A stretch of DNA of 64,000 nucleotides, taken from contig JBMNRD010000001.1 in assembly GCA_050944475.1 (NCBI GenBank), positions 434,001 through 498,000 on the forward strand, read 5' to 3'. Below, one piece after another: positions 9,456-17,630 of this stretch. How positions within the stretch are numbered: the stretch's first letter is position 1; every line of letters starts with the position of its first letter. The position numbers and the translations under genes were made by a program. Under the pieces are notes generated by a model. It was given only the letters and a program-made list of their open reading frames with translations, was not told the DNA's origin and did not search any database. The DNA is from RGIG5612 sp050944475 (lineage in GTDB: Bacteria; Bacillota; Clostridia; Lachnospirales; Lachnospiraceae).

Positions 9456-9474
9456 ATTTTCTTCCGCTATAGAT

Positions 9475-10560
9475 TTATTTTTGTGCTTCGATGTATTTCA
9501 TATACTTCGAAACCATGAGCGCAATCTTGAAGGTAATTGCATCCTTGAATACCCGCAAATCCAGACCTGTAGTCTTTTGAATCTTGTCCAGCCTGTAAAC
9601 AAGGGTATTTCTGTGAATGTAAAGTTGTCTGGATGTTTCCGAGACATTCAATGAATTTTCAAAGAACTTATTAATGGTTGTAATCGTCTCCTTATCCATG
9701 TCCTCAAGAGACATGTCGCCGAAAATTTCCTTTATGAATAATTTACAAAGCGGCAACGGCAACTGATAAATCAGTCTTCCTATGTCAAGCTTATTGTACG
9801 GGTTGATGCTCCTGTCCTCGAAGAAAATATGGCTGACATCCATTGCCATGCGCGCTTCTTTGTAGGACTTGGACATCTCCTTTAAATCGGCAACAATTGA
9901 GCCGTATGAAATCCTGACATCTTCATCTGCATCCCGTTTTACCACGTCTTGAATCTTCTTGGCAAGGTTGTCCAGTTGAGAGCAGCTGTCCGGCCCGTCA
10001 ACCGTCTTAATGACTATGACGTCTTTCTTGTTGATTGCAGTTACGAAGCCCTCCGTATTTCCGAAGAAAATCCCCCTGATAATATCAATTACTTCGTTGC
10101 GATTGCGATCGCCCAGTTCAACAATCAACACGGCCCTGTAAGCTTCCATTTCTATGTGAAGCTTTCTCGCTCTATCAAAAATATCAATCACCAGCATGTT
10201 GTCCATAAGAAGTGACTTGAAGAAATTATCTTTGTCGAATCTCTCCTTGTACGCAACAAAGAGAGTCTCAAGCTGATACTTGGCAAGTGACCCCGCCAGC
10301 GCGCTGTCCCGGCCGTTGTTTCTGACTGCGAGGACGAATTCGTTTTTCATTTCATCCTTTATCTTGAAGAGTCTGTTGCCGGCGAAATCCATCTCCTCGT
10401 CCTGGCTCCTGACAAAACGCACAACCTGATCTGCATCAATGGCATCATCGGTATACGTCCTGACGATAACAGCACCTGTCAAATCAAGAATGGCAAGGTC
10501 TGTACCCGATATTGCCTTGATTTTATCAATAGTCGTTTGCAATAACTGATTTGAAATCAT
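9475..10560 (-). CDS. CdaR/PucR-family transcriptional regulator
   Basis: The 361-residue protein has an N-terminal sugar-diacid-recognition-like domain, a GGDEF-like/CdaR middle region and a C-terminal PucR-type helix-turn-helix containing LNVSETSRQLYIHRNTLVYRLDKI (about 304-328). Family members sense small molecules and regulate nearby genes. The gene leads the ftsEX unit, which suggests it controls that unit or itself, but no ligand can be inferred. A 24-bp perfect palindrome lies 22 nt upstream of its start and is a candidate operator. Confidence 0.85.
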   Translation of the reverse strand: MISNQLLQTTIDKIKAISGTDLAILDLTGAVIVRTYTDDAIDADQVVRFVRSQDEEMDFAGNRLFKIKDEMKNEFVLAVRNNGRDSALAGSLAKYQLETLFVAYKERFDKDNFFKSLLMDNMLVIDIFDRARKLHIEMEAYRAVLIVELGDRNRNEVIDIIRGIFFGNTEGFVTAINKKDVIVIKTVDGPDSCSQLDNLAKKIQDVVKRDADEDVRISYGSIVADLKEMSKSYKEARMAMDVSHIFFEDRSINPYNKLDIGRLIYQLPLPLCKLFIKEIFGDMSLEDMDKETITTINKFFENSLNVSETSRQLYIHRNTLVYRLDKIQKTTGLDLRVFKDAITFKIALMVSKYMKYIEAQK

Positions 10561-10916
10561 ATTAACCCCTACTATCTTCCTTTTTTATTGACATCTGTCA
10601 ATAAAACCCCAAAATCAACAAAACTTTTCCCATATATAATAATACAAGTTGCACAAAAAAGGAAGTCTTTTTTTGTGCCTTTTATGTGTTTTTTTAATAA
10701 TCTTCCGGGTGCACCGTTGCTGTCTGCCTCGGCACGAAAATGGTCGGGCTGATTTATGCATTTTCTGTGTCAATTTTCCCCGGTAATGAATTAGCAATAA
10801 CATCCGATTTGTCTTATAAATAACTTATAGAGAGTAAATATGTGAAGTCTGCAAATAAATGTCAAGGTAAAAGCAAGGATTGTGAAGAGTAAATGCAGGT
10901 TGAAAGGAGTAAACTT
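10561..10916. other. Non-coding stretch between CdaR-like regulator and gene remnant
   Basis: No credible gene is seen in these 356 bases. They contain the palindrome at 10583-10606 and an A/T-rich hairpin at 10651-10678 (arms GCACAAAAAA and TTTTTTGTGC). A possible plus-strand promoter precedes the remnant at 10917 (TTAGCA, 18 bp, TATAAA, close to 10795-10825), and a strong ribosome site (AAAGGAG) lies just upstream of it. Confidence 0.6.
10583..10606. promoter_or_regulatory. Perfect 24-bp palindrome upstream of the CdaR-like gene
   Basis: The arms TTTTATTGACA and TGTCAATAAAA are perfectly complementary around a TC centre. It lies 22 nt before the regulator's ATG, where an operator or a leader hairpin would sit. 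Confidence 0.5.
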
Positions 10917-11475
10917 ATGACAATCATTAATGGCAAAATCAAAGGTTACATTCCGTACCCGGAGCTTACCGAAGAAGACTAATGTCCCTTGCAAGGGTCA
11001 GCCTGAGGGCGTTGGGAACATTAAGTATAAGATCTGGTGTCCTGTTGACCATTTCACTCATGCCTTCATCAACGGTGTTGACAGAACTGCAGGCGTGCTC
11101 ACTCAGGAATCACTTGGTCTTGGTATGCACGAGGAAACACCGTATGCCGACCAGTTTATTTCTATCAGATATCCCATTGATTTGACGGAGTTTGGCATGA
11201 CGAAGAAGCACATGCAGGAACTGACCGATGCCGGCTGCTGGGTTGACCCCACAGTTGTTAAATTCTATGACCCGAAGGATTATTGGGGAAAGGGTGTACT
11301 CACTCCCACTCTGGGCAGCAACATCATGATTTCCATCTCCCGTCCTACCTGCGGCGGAATTGAAAAGCTTTCATCCGAATGGATTGGATGGGACATCAAA
11401 GACAGCAGACCCGTTTATGACGAAATAACTCCTCGCCGGCTCGGTTCTTTTTTATCCGTTTCCGACGTTCCCTAA
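10917..11475 (+). pseudogene. Degraded gene, resembles the DAPG/phloretin hydrolase family
   Basis: A strong ribosome site (AAAGGAG) precedes ATG 10917, which opens a 21-codon frame ending at TAA 10982. The remaining homologous-looking sequence then continues in another frame (10930-11475, 181 residues from its ATG). The part from about residue 33 (KYKIWCPVDHF) to WIGWDIKD looks like a genuine protein fragment. From memory it resembles the C-terminal half of 2,4-diacetylphloroglucinol/phloretin hydrolases, zinc enzymes that cleave C-C bonds of phenolics. The usual central part is absent between the two pieces, and the tail after WDIKD looks replaced. This fits an internal deletion with frame loss plus 3' truncation. 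The family assignment is uncertain. Its 3' end overlaps the convergent hydrolase by 4 nt. Confidence 0.5.
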
Positions 11476-12734
11476 ATAAACCGTCCGGGCTTGGAAAGCC
11501 ATCCGTCAACGTAGTCATATGTTGTTTCTACTGTGTCTCCGAATTCTCCCTCGTATCGTTCGCAGGCTTTATCCGTGTGGAAATTATGATCCGCGCCCTC
11601 GATAAATGCGCACTCCTTATCCTCGGCCGCAAGGTTATTGTAAATAGTTTCCACTGCTGAAAACTCCCAGTTTGCCGTCATTCCCATCACGAGGCTTGGA
11701 ACTGTTACTCCGGTAACATTCCCCGGGGCGCAGCAATAGCTGGAATCCCAGATGATGCCGAAGCACTCCCTGTCATCATAATGATATGTCTTGTCGGTTT
11801 TCACACACCAGGAATTCAAAAATCGTTTAATTGAGGTTTTCATCGCTCCCCTGTAATAGGACGGAGCATGGCTTATCAGGTTCTTGGCTGTTCTTACGGT
11901 ATGAACAACCTCCGTGGTAACATGTCCCCCGTTGTGAACCAGCGTCCGTTCGCCGGCGGTCCTTGACAGAAACCTTCTGTCCTGAGGAAACAGCTTGTTA
12001 TTGTGTCCCAGCAGCGAGGCCGCCGGGATAGTAAACGGTTCATCATCGGCATAGAAGCCTTTTCCCGCATCAATGACGGCATTTCTCTCCAGGGCATACC
12101 GTATCAGCCTTTCATTCCTCTCGTGCTGCGCCATGAAAAACTTCTTCAAAAACGAATCCGTATATGTTGCTCCCTCCGGACTCCAGCCGTTCTTTTCCGA
12201 AAACATGTCCAGCTCAGGATCTATCACCATGCCGCTGCGCTCATCGATTATGGCGGGGTCGGTGCTGAAAAGTCTCATAGTTCCGTTTCCCCAATTTGAA
12301 TCCATTGACAAAAAACCGTCGGCGCATGGAATTCCGTCAAGATAATCCGGACACGCTATCACCTGGCTGTCCTTACGGAAGAATCCGACTCCGTTTTCGG
12401 CGATGGCCTGATATGCGCTCATCAGAGTCGCGCCGCCGCTATGCCCCATTAAAACTATCTTCTTCACTTCCGGCATTGTCCTGACAAATTCAACCGCATT
12501 CGCCACATCTTTGATTTTCTCCGGAAAATCGGCTTCTTCGCTGTGGGTATTGGCACAAAGAACCCTGTAACCGCGCTTTGCAAGACCCGGCCCGATTGTG
12601 TGATCAAGATAATCCGCCTCGCAATGAATAGCCACAACACATATGCTGCTCTTATCCCCTGTCTCGACCGGCTCGTAAAGCATTCCGGGCATGCCCGGTC
12701 CCGGACGTAAAAAAGTTGTTTTTACCGGTTTCAC
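11472..12734 (-). CDS. Alpha/beta-hydrolase-fold protein
   Basis: The 420-residue protein has the nucleophile elbow G97-H-S99-G-G, a probable acid in the C-terminal half and a late His (GADHNFH), so a Ser-His-Asp hydrolase is plausible. It has no signal peptide. The start is GTG 12734 behind AAAGGAG. The substrate is unknown. It lies 18 nt downstream of the MalY/PatB-like aminotransferase in the same direction, so the two are probably co-transcribed. Confidence 0.8.
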   Translation of the reverse strand: MKPVKTTFLRPGPGMPGMLYEPVETGDKSSICVVAIHCEADYLDHTIGPGLAKRGYRVLCANTHSEEADFPEKIKDVANAVEFVRTMPEVKKIVLMGHSGGATLMSAYQAIAENGVGFFRKDSQVIACPDYLDGIPCADGFLSMDSNWGNGTMRLFSTDPAIIDERSGMVIDPELDMFSEKNGWSPEGATYTDSFLKKFFMAQHERNERLIRYALERNAVIDAGKGFYADDEPFTIPAASLLGHNNKLFPQDRRFLSRTAGERTLVHNGGHVTTEVVHTVRTAKNLISHAPSYYRGAMKTSIKRFLNSWCVKTDKTYHYDDRECFGIIWDSSYCCAPGNVTGVTVPSLVMGMTANWEFSAVETIYNNLAAEDKECAFIEGADHNFHTDKACERYEGEFGDTVETTYDYVDGWLSKPGRFI

Positions 12735-12752
12735 GCCAAATAATCTCCTTTT

Positions 12753-13949
12753 CTAAATAAATACGTGCTTTTTGAGTCTGTCCATTGCTTCAATCAACAC
12801 TGATTTCGGAAGGGCAACATTAAGCCTGATGGTGTTCTGCAGGCCGAAGTCCGCCCCGTCCTGCCAAACAACGCCTTTTTTTATCCCTGCCGCAATCAAC
12901 TCTCCTATGCCGATTTTCGCTTTTTTGCAATAGTCCGAGCAGTCAATATACAGCATGTATGTTCCCTCGGGCTTCATACAAGTGCAGCCCGGAAAATTTT
13001 CATGGATAAAATCATGCGCATAGGTCAGGTTGTCATTCAACACTTCGACAACCTCACTCAACCAGACTGCCCCCTCTTCGGAATATGCTCCTAACAATGC
13101 ATACAATGAAAGGACATTCGGTTTGTTGTACTGACAGATGCAGCTTTGCTTATTCATCCGGTCCCGCAAATATTTGTTATAAACTATGCTGTAGGAGCCG
13201 ATAAGTCCTGCAATGGAAAATGTCTTTGAGGGCGCACTAAGGGCTATGGTCCTTTCTTTTGCATCCTCGGAAATCAACTGTGGAGAAACATGACAATGTC
13301 CCGGCATAACCAAGTCCGCCCAAATCTCATCGGAAATAACTAAACAGTCATTCTCCTTGAACACCTGCATTGCCTTTTCCATCTCCCATCTTTCCCAGAC
13401 TCTGCCGCAGGGATTATGAGGCGCACAAAGAATCGCCATATGAATCTTGTGTTGCTTAAGGAGCACGTCCATTTCATCAAAATCCATGCGCCAAATACCT
13501 TCCTTATCCCTGTTCAGCCGGCTGAACACCAATTTTCTGCCCATTCCCGAAACCGTATGCTCAAAGCCCAGATAAAACGGAGTGTGCAGCAGTATCCGAT
13601 CTCCCGGTGTAGTAAATGCACTGACTGCCGTGGCCACACCGCCTAAAACTCCGTTTTCGAACCCAATCATTTCGTCAGTGATGTCATTCTCGCCTCTTTG
13701 GATGCGATGCCACTTTTTTATGGCTTCCTTCGCGGGTTTTTCATGAGTGATATATCCGAAATTCGGCATTTTCAGCCTTTCCTTAATTGCCTCGATAATG
13801 CTCGGGGCAGTGGGGAAGCTCATGTCCGCAACCCACATGGGTATCCGTGAAAAGCCCTCCTCAATCTCAATTCCGTTCACGGGCATTTTGTTGACAGCCA
13901 TTAAATCCCTGCCGCTTCTGTCAAGTACCGTTGTAAAATCATACGCCAT
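12753..13949 (-). CDS. MalY/PatB-family PLP-dependent aminotransferase (C-S lyase type)
   Basis: The 398-residue fold-type I PLP enzyme has the family start block IPMWVADMSFPTAP (36-49), the substrate/cofactor segment APHNPCGRVW (176-185), SDEIWADL with the cofactor Asp D207, and the Schiff-base lysine K242 in SAPSKTFSIAG. MalY/PatB members often act as cystathionine or cysteine-S-conjugate beta-lyases. That activity is inferred from the family and is not proven by the sequence. It is followed after 18 nt by an alpha/beta hydrolase. Confidence 0.87.
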   Translation of the reverse strand: MAYDFTTVLDRSGRDLMAVNKMPVNGIEIEEGFSRIPMWVADMSFPTAPSIIEAIKERLKMPNFGYITHEKPAKEAIKKWHRIQRGENDITDEMIGFENGVLGGVATAVSAFTTPGDRILLHTPFYLGFEHTVSGMGRKLVFSRLNRDKEGIWRMDFDEMDVLLKQHKIHMAILCAPHNPCGRVWERWEMEKAMQVFKENDCLVISDEIWADLVMPGHCHVSPQLISEDAKERTIALSAPSKTFSIAGLIGSYSIVYNKYLRDRMNKQSCICQYNKPNVLSLYALLGAYSEEGAVWLSEVVEVLNDNLTYAHDFIHENFPGCTCMKPEGTYMLYIDCSDYCKKAKIGIGELIAAGIKKGVVWQDGADFGLQNTIRLNVALPKSVLIEAMDRLKKHVFI

Positions 13950-14036
13950 GTTGTTTTTTCGCTTTCCTTCTTTTTATCAGCTCATAATAAATCCGTCGGA
14001 AGGTTTGTCCTTCAAGCCTTGCTATGAACTTTTCCT

Positions 14037-14045
14037 ATTATAACA
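14037..14045 (-). promoter_or_regulatory. Extended -10 element for the MalY/PatB-like gene
   Basis: The minus strand reads TGTTATAAT, an extended -10 (TG-n-TATAAT), about 88 nt upstream of ATG 13949. No good -35 is seen, as is common for extended -10 promoters. Confidence 0.4.
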
Positions 14046-14067
14046 AAACAGCGCCGTATTGTGTTTT

Positions 14068-15240
14068 TTACTGTTTCTCTATCGGATAAAAAGTTGACCA
14101 GGCCGCAGCGCTCTGTCGTGTGTGAATACCCGTATCCTCAAGAGTCCCGTCCTCGCCTATCCTGAACACATCAATGTCACCGCTTATCAGACATGTGGCA
14201 ATCAGGAACCTTCCGTCCGGCGAAACGGCGCAGCTTCTTGCCCACTCCCCTTTCAGTTTCTTGTTCTGTATTAACTCAAGCTTCCCCGTTTCTTCGTCGA
14301 TCTGCAGTACGGAAATATATTCCGGGCCGTTTACCGCATCGTATATGTACTTCCCGTTCGGATGCATTCTCATGTCCTGCTGCTCGTCATGATACTTCCA
14401 TTGATGGTCTGCCGGCACTGAACTTGTCGAACTTACGAATTCAAGCTCCCCCTTTTCCGTGTATCTGTATGTGAAGATATCCAGACTGCCCATTTCATGG
14501 TTTACAAAGAAATACGGCAAACTTGGATGGAAGAGGCAATACCTCGGAAGGAGGTCGTGTTCCTCCGCATACGGTGCCGCACACGGATAGAGCTTTCCAT
14601 GTTCGTAATCAATCTTATACATATGAATACGGGATTCGGCAATGTCCACGACTGCAACTATTTCCCCGGATGGTGAAAAGCATGCCGTATGCATTCCCGC
14701 ATTGGGTATCTTCTTGGATGGCAGCCATCCTGTATGCTTAACAACATCCACCGGATCTCCCACAGTTCCGTCCCCGTTCATGGGAAACAGACACAGTGTC
14801 ACATCATCGTGCTCAACAAAAATGTGGTATTTCCCGTCGGCGCCTCTCTTAACGTGGGTTGTATAGGCGTGGCTTGCATGATGGGCAATCACCAGGAATT
14901 TCTTTTGCGGATCAATACTGACATAGCAGGGATTCGCTCCGTAGCTCGGTATCTGCTGAACCTTGGTCAGCGTCCCGTCTGACGGATTGATTTTAAAAAT
15001 GTACAGGCTCCCGCCGCCGCCGACCAGTTCAGCCTCGGGCAGGTCCGGCGTCTCGTTTAATGCATACAGCAGGTTCCTTTCCCTGTCGACGATTGACATA
15101 TTGAAGCTTGTTTCTTCACAATAGGTCTGCCCATATTCCAACTCGCCGCTTTCTCCGTTCATCCTGTATCCGTGCAGGCCTCCGGTTCCTCCGAAATTGG
15201 TCCATCCGCTGATATATACGTAATAATCTTGTTGCTTCAT
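14068..15240 (-). CDS. Lactonase-family seven-bladed beta-propeller protein (6-phosphogluconolactonase-like)
   Basis: The 390-residue protein has repeated beta-blade segments, such as NPCYVSIDPQKKFLVIAHH, MHTACFSPSGEIVAVVD and CAVSPDGRFLIATC, typical of the lactonase/YbhE (Pgl) family. Homologues hydrolyse 6-phosphogluconolactone or act as muconate-cyclising-like enzymes, so the exact substrate is open. It has no signal peptide. The ATG follows TAGGAGG, a strong ribosome site. A TATAAT-like -10 is present on the minus strand at 15282-15287. Confidence 0.8.
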   Translation of the reverse strand: MKQQDYYVYISGWTNFGGTGGLHGYRMNGESGELEYGQTYCEETSFNMSIVDRERNLLYALNETPDLPEAELVGGGGSLYIFKINPSDGTLTKVQQIPSYGANPCYVSIDPQKKFLVIAHHASHAYTTHVKRGADGKYHIFVEHDDVTLCLFPMNGDGTVGDPVDVVKHTGWLPSKKIPNAGMHTACFSPSGEIVAVVDIAESRIHMYKIDYEHGKLYPCAAPYAEEHDLLPRYCLFHPSLPYFFVNHEMGSLDIFTYRYTEKGELEFVSSTSSVPADHQWKYHDEQQDMRMHPNGKYIYDAVNGPEYISVLQIDEETGKLELIQNKKLKGEWARSCAVSPDGRFLIATCLISGDIDVFRIGEDGTLEDTGIHTRQSAAAWSTFYPIEKQ

Positions 15241-15371
15241 AGCTTCCTCCTATCAGCTTTAATATATTATCTTCTGCCGTTATTATAGTACATTTGCGGA
15301 TTGCCTTTTCGCTAAAATCTTAAAAAACTATTTGATTTTTTGCTTTATTTATTCATATTGAGCATAAATGG

Positions 15372-15409
15372 CGGGAATCCGGCTGCCCTTTTCGGCTACC
15401 GGATTCCCG
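15372..15409 (-). terminator. Strong stem-loop downstream of the repeat protein
   Basis: The 11-bp arms CGGGAATCCGG (15372-15382) and CCGGATTCCCG (15399-15409) lie 47 nt after the stop of the 15456-16043 gene. The T-run is on the plus-strand side (TTTTT at 15410), so termination on the minus strand would have a weak U tract. Confidence 0.5.
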
Positions 15410-15455
15410 TTTTTCCAATACATATTTGTCTGCCTGTTCGGCAACTGAATACGAC

Positions 15456-16043
15456 TCAGTCTTTTTTCTCTTCAGCCCGGCTGTCAAGCTTTTCCTTCTT
15501 TTCATCAACCCAGTCGTCAAGTTTTTCCTTCTTGTCTTCGGCCCAATTATCGACTTTCTCTTTCTTGTCCTTGGCCCAGTCGTCAACCTTCTCTTTCTTT
15601 TCTTCGGTCCAGTCATCGACCTTTTCCTTCTTGTCCTTGGCCCAATCGTCAACCTTTTCTTTTTTGTCTTCAGCCCAATCCTTGGCTTTGTCCTTAGTAT
15701 CCCCGGCCCATTCTTCGACCTTTCCGGCGCCCTTTTCGGCAGTTCCTAAAATTGTTTCGCCAAGGCCTGCAAACGCCTTGCCCAGACTCTTGCCGGTCTC
15801 ACGCCAAGTTCCGTCATTAAATACTGTTGAATCATCTTTCTCAACACAGGGTTCCTTAGCCTGGCCGCTGTCGCAGCTGCTCTCTTCTTCGACGGGTTTT
15901 TCGTTTTCCTTGTCCAGCTTATCCTCCGCCCAGTCTCCGGCTTTCTCAACACCGTCCTTGGCAGTCCTGATCATCGACTTGGCAAGACCCTTAAATGCTT
16001 CGCCAAGCTCCTTGCCTGTTTCTTTCCATTCTTCTTTAGACAT
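15456..16043 (-). CDS. Hydrophilic 11-residue-repeat protein (LEA/apolipoprotein-like)
   Basis: The 195-residue, highly charged protein has no signal peptide or membrane segment. It has a duplicated module: residues 9-42 (TGKELGEAFKGLAKSMIRTA...) and 83-126 (TGKSLGKAFAGLGETILGTA...). This is followed by about seven tandem 11-mers of type W-A-x-D-K-K-E-K-V-D-D starting at W112, with W spaced every 11 residues to W178. Such 11-mers form amphipathic helices in LEA-type and apolipoprotein-type proteins. A role in membrane-surface binding or stress protection is inference only. ATG 16043 follows CGGAGG. The gene stands alone between the lactonase and lgt. Confidence 0.8.
   Translation of the reverse strand: MSKEEWKETGKELGEAFKGLAKSMIRTAKDGVEKAGDWAEDKLDKENEKPVEEESSCDSGQAKEPCVEKDDSTVFNDGTWRETGKSLGKAFAGLGETILGTAEKGAGKVEEWAGDTKDKAKDWAEDKKEKVDDWAKDKKEKVDDWTEEKKEKVDDWAKDKKEKVDNWAEDKKEKLDDWVDEKKEKLDSRAEEKKD
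15459..15710 (-). repeat. 33-bp tandem repeat array encoding 11-mers
   Basis: About seven and a half degenerate 33-bp units lie in frame within the gene, each encoding one 11-residue repeat. The last units diverge (V for A, R for W). Confidence 0.8.
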
Positions 16044-16141
16044 ATTGCTATCCTCCGATTTGTAATTATGTCAGCCCCGAAATCCGTAGGCTTTTTCCTT
16101 CTTGCTTCGCTGCCTCTGCTTCACAGGGCAGATTTACTTTA

Positions 16142-16948
16142 TCATATTTTCTCCGATTCCACATCGTTTTTTATTTTTTTTGTAATTTTCCCGCATAATG
16201 CATACAATTTCTTATGAAAAATAATTACCGCGAGGCCTGTGATAAACAGGAAAATCCCGATAAACTGCGACGTTGTCAGTGCGCCTACCGATCCGCGCCG
16301 GTCAGCTCTGTAAAATTCAATTATAAATCTCCAGACAGAATAACCGATCAGATATATTCCAACGGATAACCCGGGTCGATTTGTTTTCCATATAACCAAA
16401 AGCAAGACTGTTCCCAATATAACAAGAAATACGGCCTCCATCAACTGGGTCGGAAGAAGCCTGACCCCTGCCGGGGCAAGAGACCCCTCCGGAAACACAA
16501 CCCCGAGCACACTGTCGGTCTCCCTGCCATGACAACAGCCCGCCATGAAGCAGCCAATCCTTCCAATAGCATGAGCAAAGCAGATCGGCGCTACAAGGGT
16601 ATCCATGATAGCCAGGCAGTTCCACCTTCGGATCCTTGCAGAAATAAGTGTCCCTGCTATTGCTCCGATAAGGCCGCCATAAAAAATCCCTCCGCCTCCC
16701 AGAAACTTTATAAAAAGAGACGGGTCGGCAATGAATTCTCTGATTTCCACTATCAGATACAGTAGCTTTGCGCCGATGATTGAAGCAAGGAATATGCAGA
16801 CCAGATTAAAGACATAATCCACAAATCCGAAACCGTATTTTCTGCGTGTAAGGAAAGCCGCAATGAATACCGCAGCTATCGCCCCTGCTGCCATAAAAAA
16901 TCCATAAGCGGGATATGTTTTACCTAAAATCTCTATATACGGATGCAT
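16142..16948 (-). CDS. lgt: Prolipoprotein diacylglyceryl transferase family (Lgt), GCC-motif variant
   Basis: The 268-residue polytopic membrane protein begins at ATG 16948, directly after AAAGGAGCAAGG. It has about seven membrane segments and the Lgt opening HPYIEILGKTYPAYGFFMAAG. Lgt transfers diacylglyceryl from phosphatidylglycerol to the lipobox Cys of lipoprotein precursors. The central signature reads AIGRIGCFMAGCCHGRETDS instead of the classical GRxGNFxNxExxG. GCC-type variants are common among Clostridia, but whether they have standard Lgt activity is not evident from the sequence. Lipoproteins encoded here (M3 peptidase, OppA) would be its substrates. Confidence 0.82.
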   Translation of the reverse strand: MHPYIEILGKTYPAYGFFMAAGAIAAVFIAAFLTRRKYGFGFVDYVFNLVCIFLASIIGAKLLYLIVEIREFIADPSLFIKFLGGGGIFYGGLIGAIAGTLISARIRRWNCLAIMDTLVAPICFAHAIGRIGCFMAGCCHGRETDSVLGVVFPEGSLAPAGVRLLPTQLMEAVFLVILGTVLLLVIWKTNRPGLSVGIYLIGYSVWRFIIEFYRADRRGSVGALTTSQFIGIFLFITGLAVIIFHKKLYALCGKITKKIKNDVESEKI

Positions 16949-16973
16949 CCTTGCTCCTTTTTCCATGAATAAA

Positions 16974-16999
16974 GGGGAGCACCATAACCAATGCTCCCC
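16974..16999 (-). terminator. Terminator after the small membrane protein gene
   Basis: The arms GGGGAGCA (16974-16981) and TGCTCCCC (16992-16999) are followed by TTTATT on the minus strand. It separates the 17024-17332 gene from lgt. Confidence 0.7.
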
Positions 17000-17023
17000 T
17001 TCTCGTATCAATAGTTCTGCGTT

Positions 17024-17332
17024 TTAATATTTTGCTGTACAGTAAACGATTCCACATACAATACTGAGAACAATTGAAAGGAATCCTAGGATAAGTCCAA
17101 TCAGACCTACGATGGATGTTACCTTAACGAATACCCTTCCCGGATTCTCGGTAATTTCCTTAATCGGCTTAATCATGTTCAATGCAACGAATGCAAGAAC
17201 AACTGCTCCGACTGAGAAGATTAATCCTATCCAGCCCGCTGCAAACTCAACGCTGAAGACAACGGATACGATTGAAAGAATCATTGCTGTTAATGCTTTT
17301 TTGCTGTCAGCTCCTATTTTTATTACCTCCAT
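17024..17332 (-). CDS. Small membrane protein of unknown function
   Basis: The 102-residue protein has about three hydrophobic segments (roughly 14-31, 33-53 and 68-98) and is DUF4190-like in layout. No function is recognised. The start is ambiguous: ATG 17332 has no Shine-Dalgarno of its own, while a perfect GGAGG lies inside its first codons. Its terminator follows at 16974-16999, so it is a single-gene unit downstream of tRNA-Gln. Confidence 0.65.
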   Translation of the reverse strand: MEVIKIGADSKKALTAMILSIVSVVFSVEFAAGWIGLIFSVGAVVLAFVALNMIKPIKEITENPGRVFVKVTSIVGLIGLILGFLSIVLSIVCGIVYCTAKY

Positions 17333-17420
17333 TGCTTAATATAATTTAATGTTACAACTTTGTTTTTACTTAGTCAACACCTTTCTTGCATTTACGAAAA
17401 AGTATGTGACGCTTTTTTGT

Positions 17421-17456
17421 AACAGAAAAGGCGGTATCCCAATCGGGGTCCCGCCT
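17421..17456 (-). terminator. Terminator of tRNA-Gln
   Basis: On the minus strand, AGGCGG and CCGCCT with an inner CCC/GGG pairing form a stem followed by TTTTCTGTT. It lies 10 nt after the tRNA 3' end. Confidence 0.75.
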
Positions 17457-17465
17457 CACTTTATA

Positions 17466-17537
17466 CAGGGCTACAAGGATTCGAACCTTGAAATGCTGGA
17501 GTCAGAGTCCAGTGCCTTACCATTTGGCGATAGCCCT
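17466..17537 (-). tRNA. tRNA-Gln (anticodon CTG)
   Basis: The 72-nt cloverleaf has acceptor arms AGGGCTA/TAGCCCT, discriminator G, anticodon stem CTGGA/TCCAG with loop CTCTGAC giving anticodon CTG, and a T arm around GTTCGAA. CCA is not encoded. A consensus promoter and a terminator frame it as a single tRNA transcript. Confidence 0.95.
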
Positions 17538-17549
17538 TCAGTAAGGGTC

Positions 17550-17578
17550 ATTATATACAAACGGTTTTTTTCTGTCAA
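17550..17578 (-). promoter_or_regulatory. Consensus sigma-A promoter of tRNA-Gln
   Basis: The minus strand reads TTGACA (17578-17573), a 17-bp spacer and TATAAT (17555-17550), a full consensus ending 13 nt before the tRNA 5' end. Confidence 0.9.
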
Positions 17579-17630
17579 TGAGAACCTTTTAAAATATTGC
17601 GAAATTATGTTCCGCGGCTTTCGGTCGTCT

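Noticed and set aside
15340..16065. A 241-residue plus-strand open frame, Ser/Phe-rich, opposite the repeat protein.
   Set aside because: It mirrors the 33-bp repeats on the opposite strand. It has no ribosome site or family features, and the minus-strand gene has GGAGG and a sensible protein.
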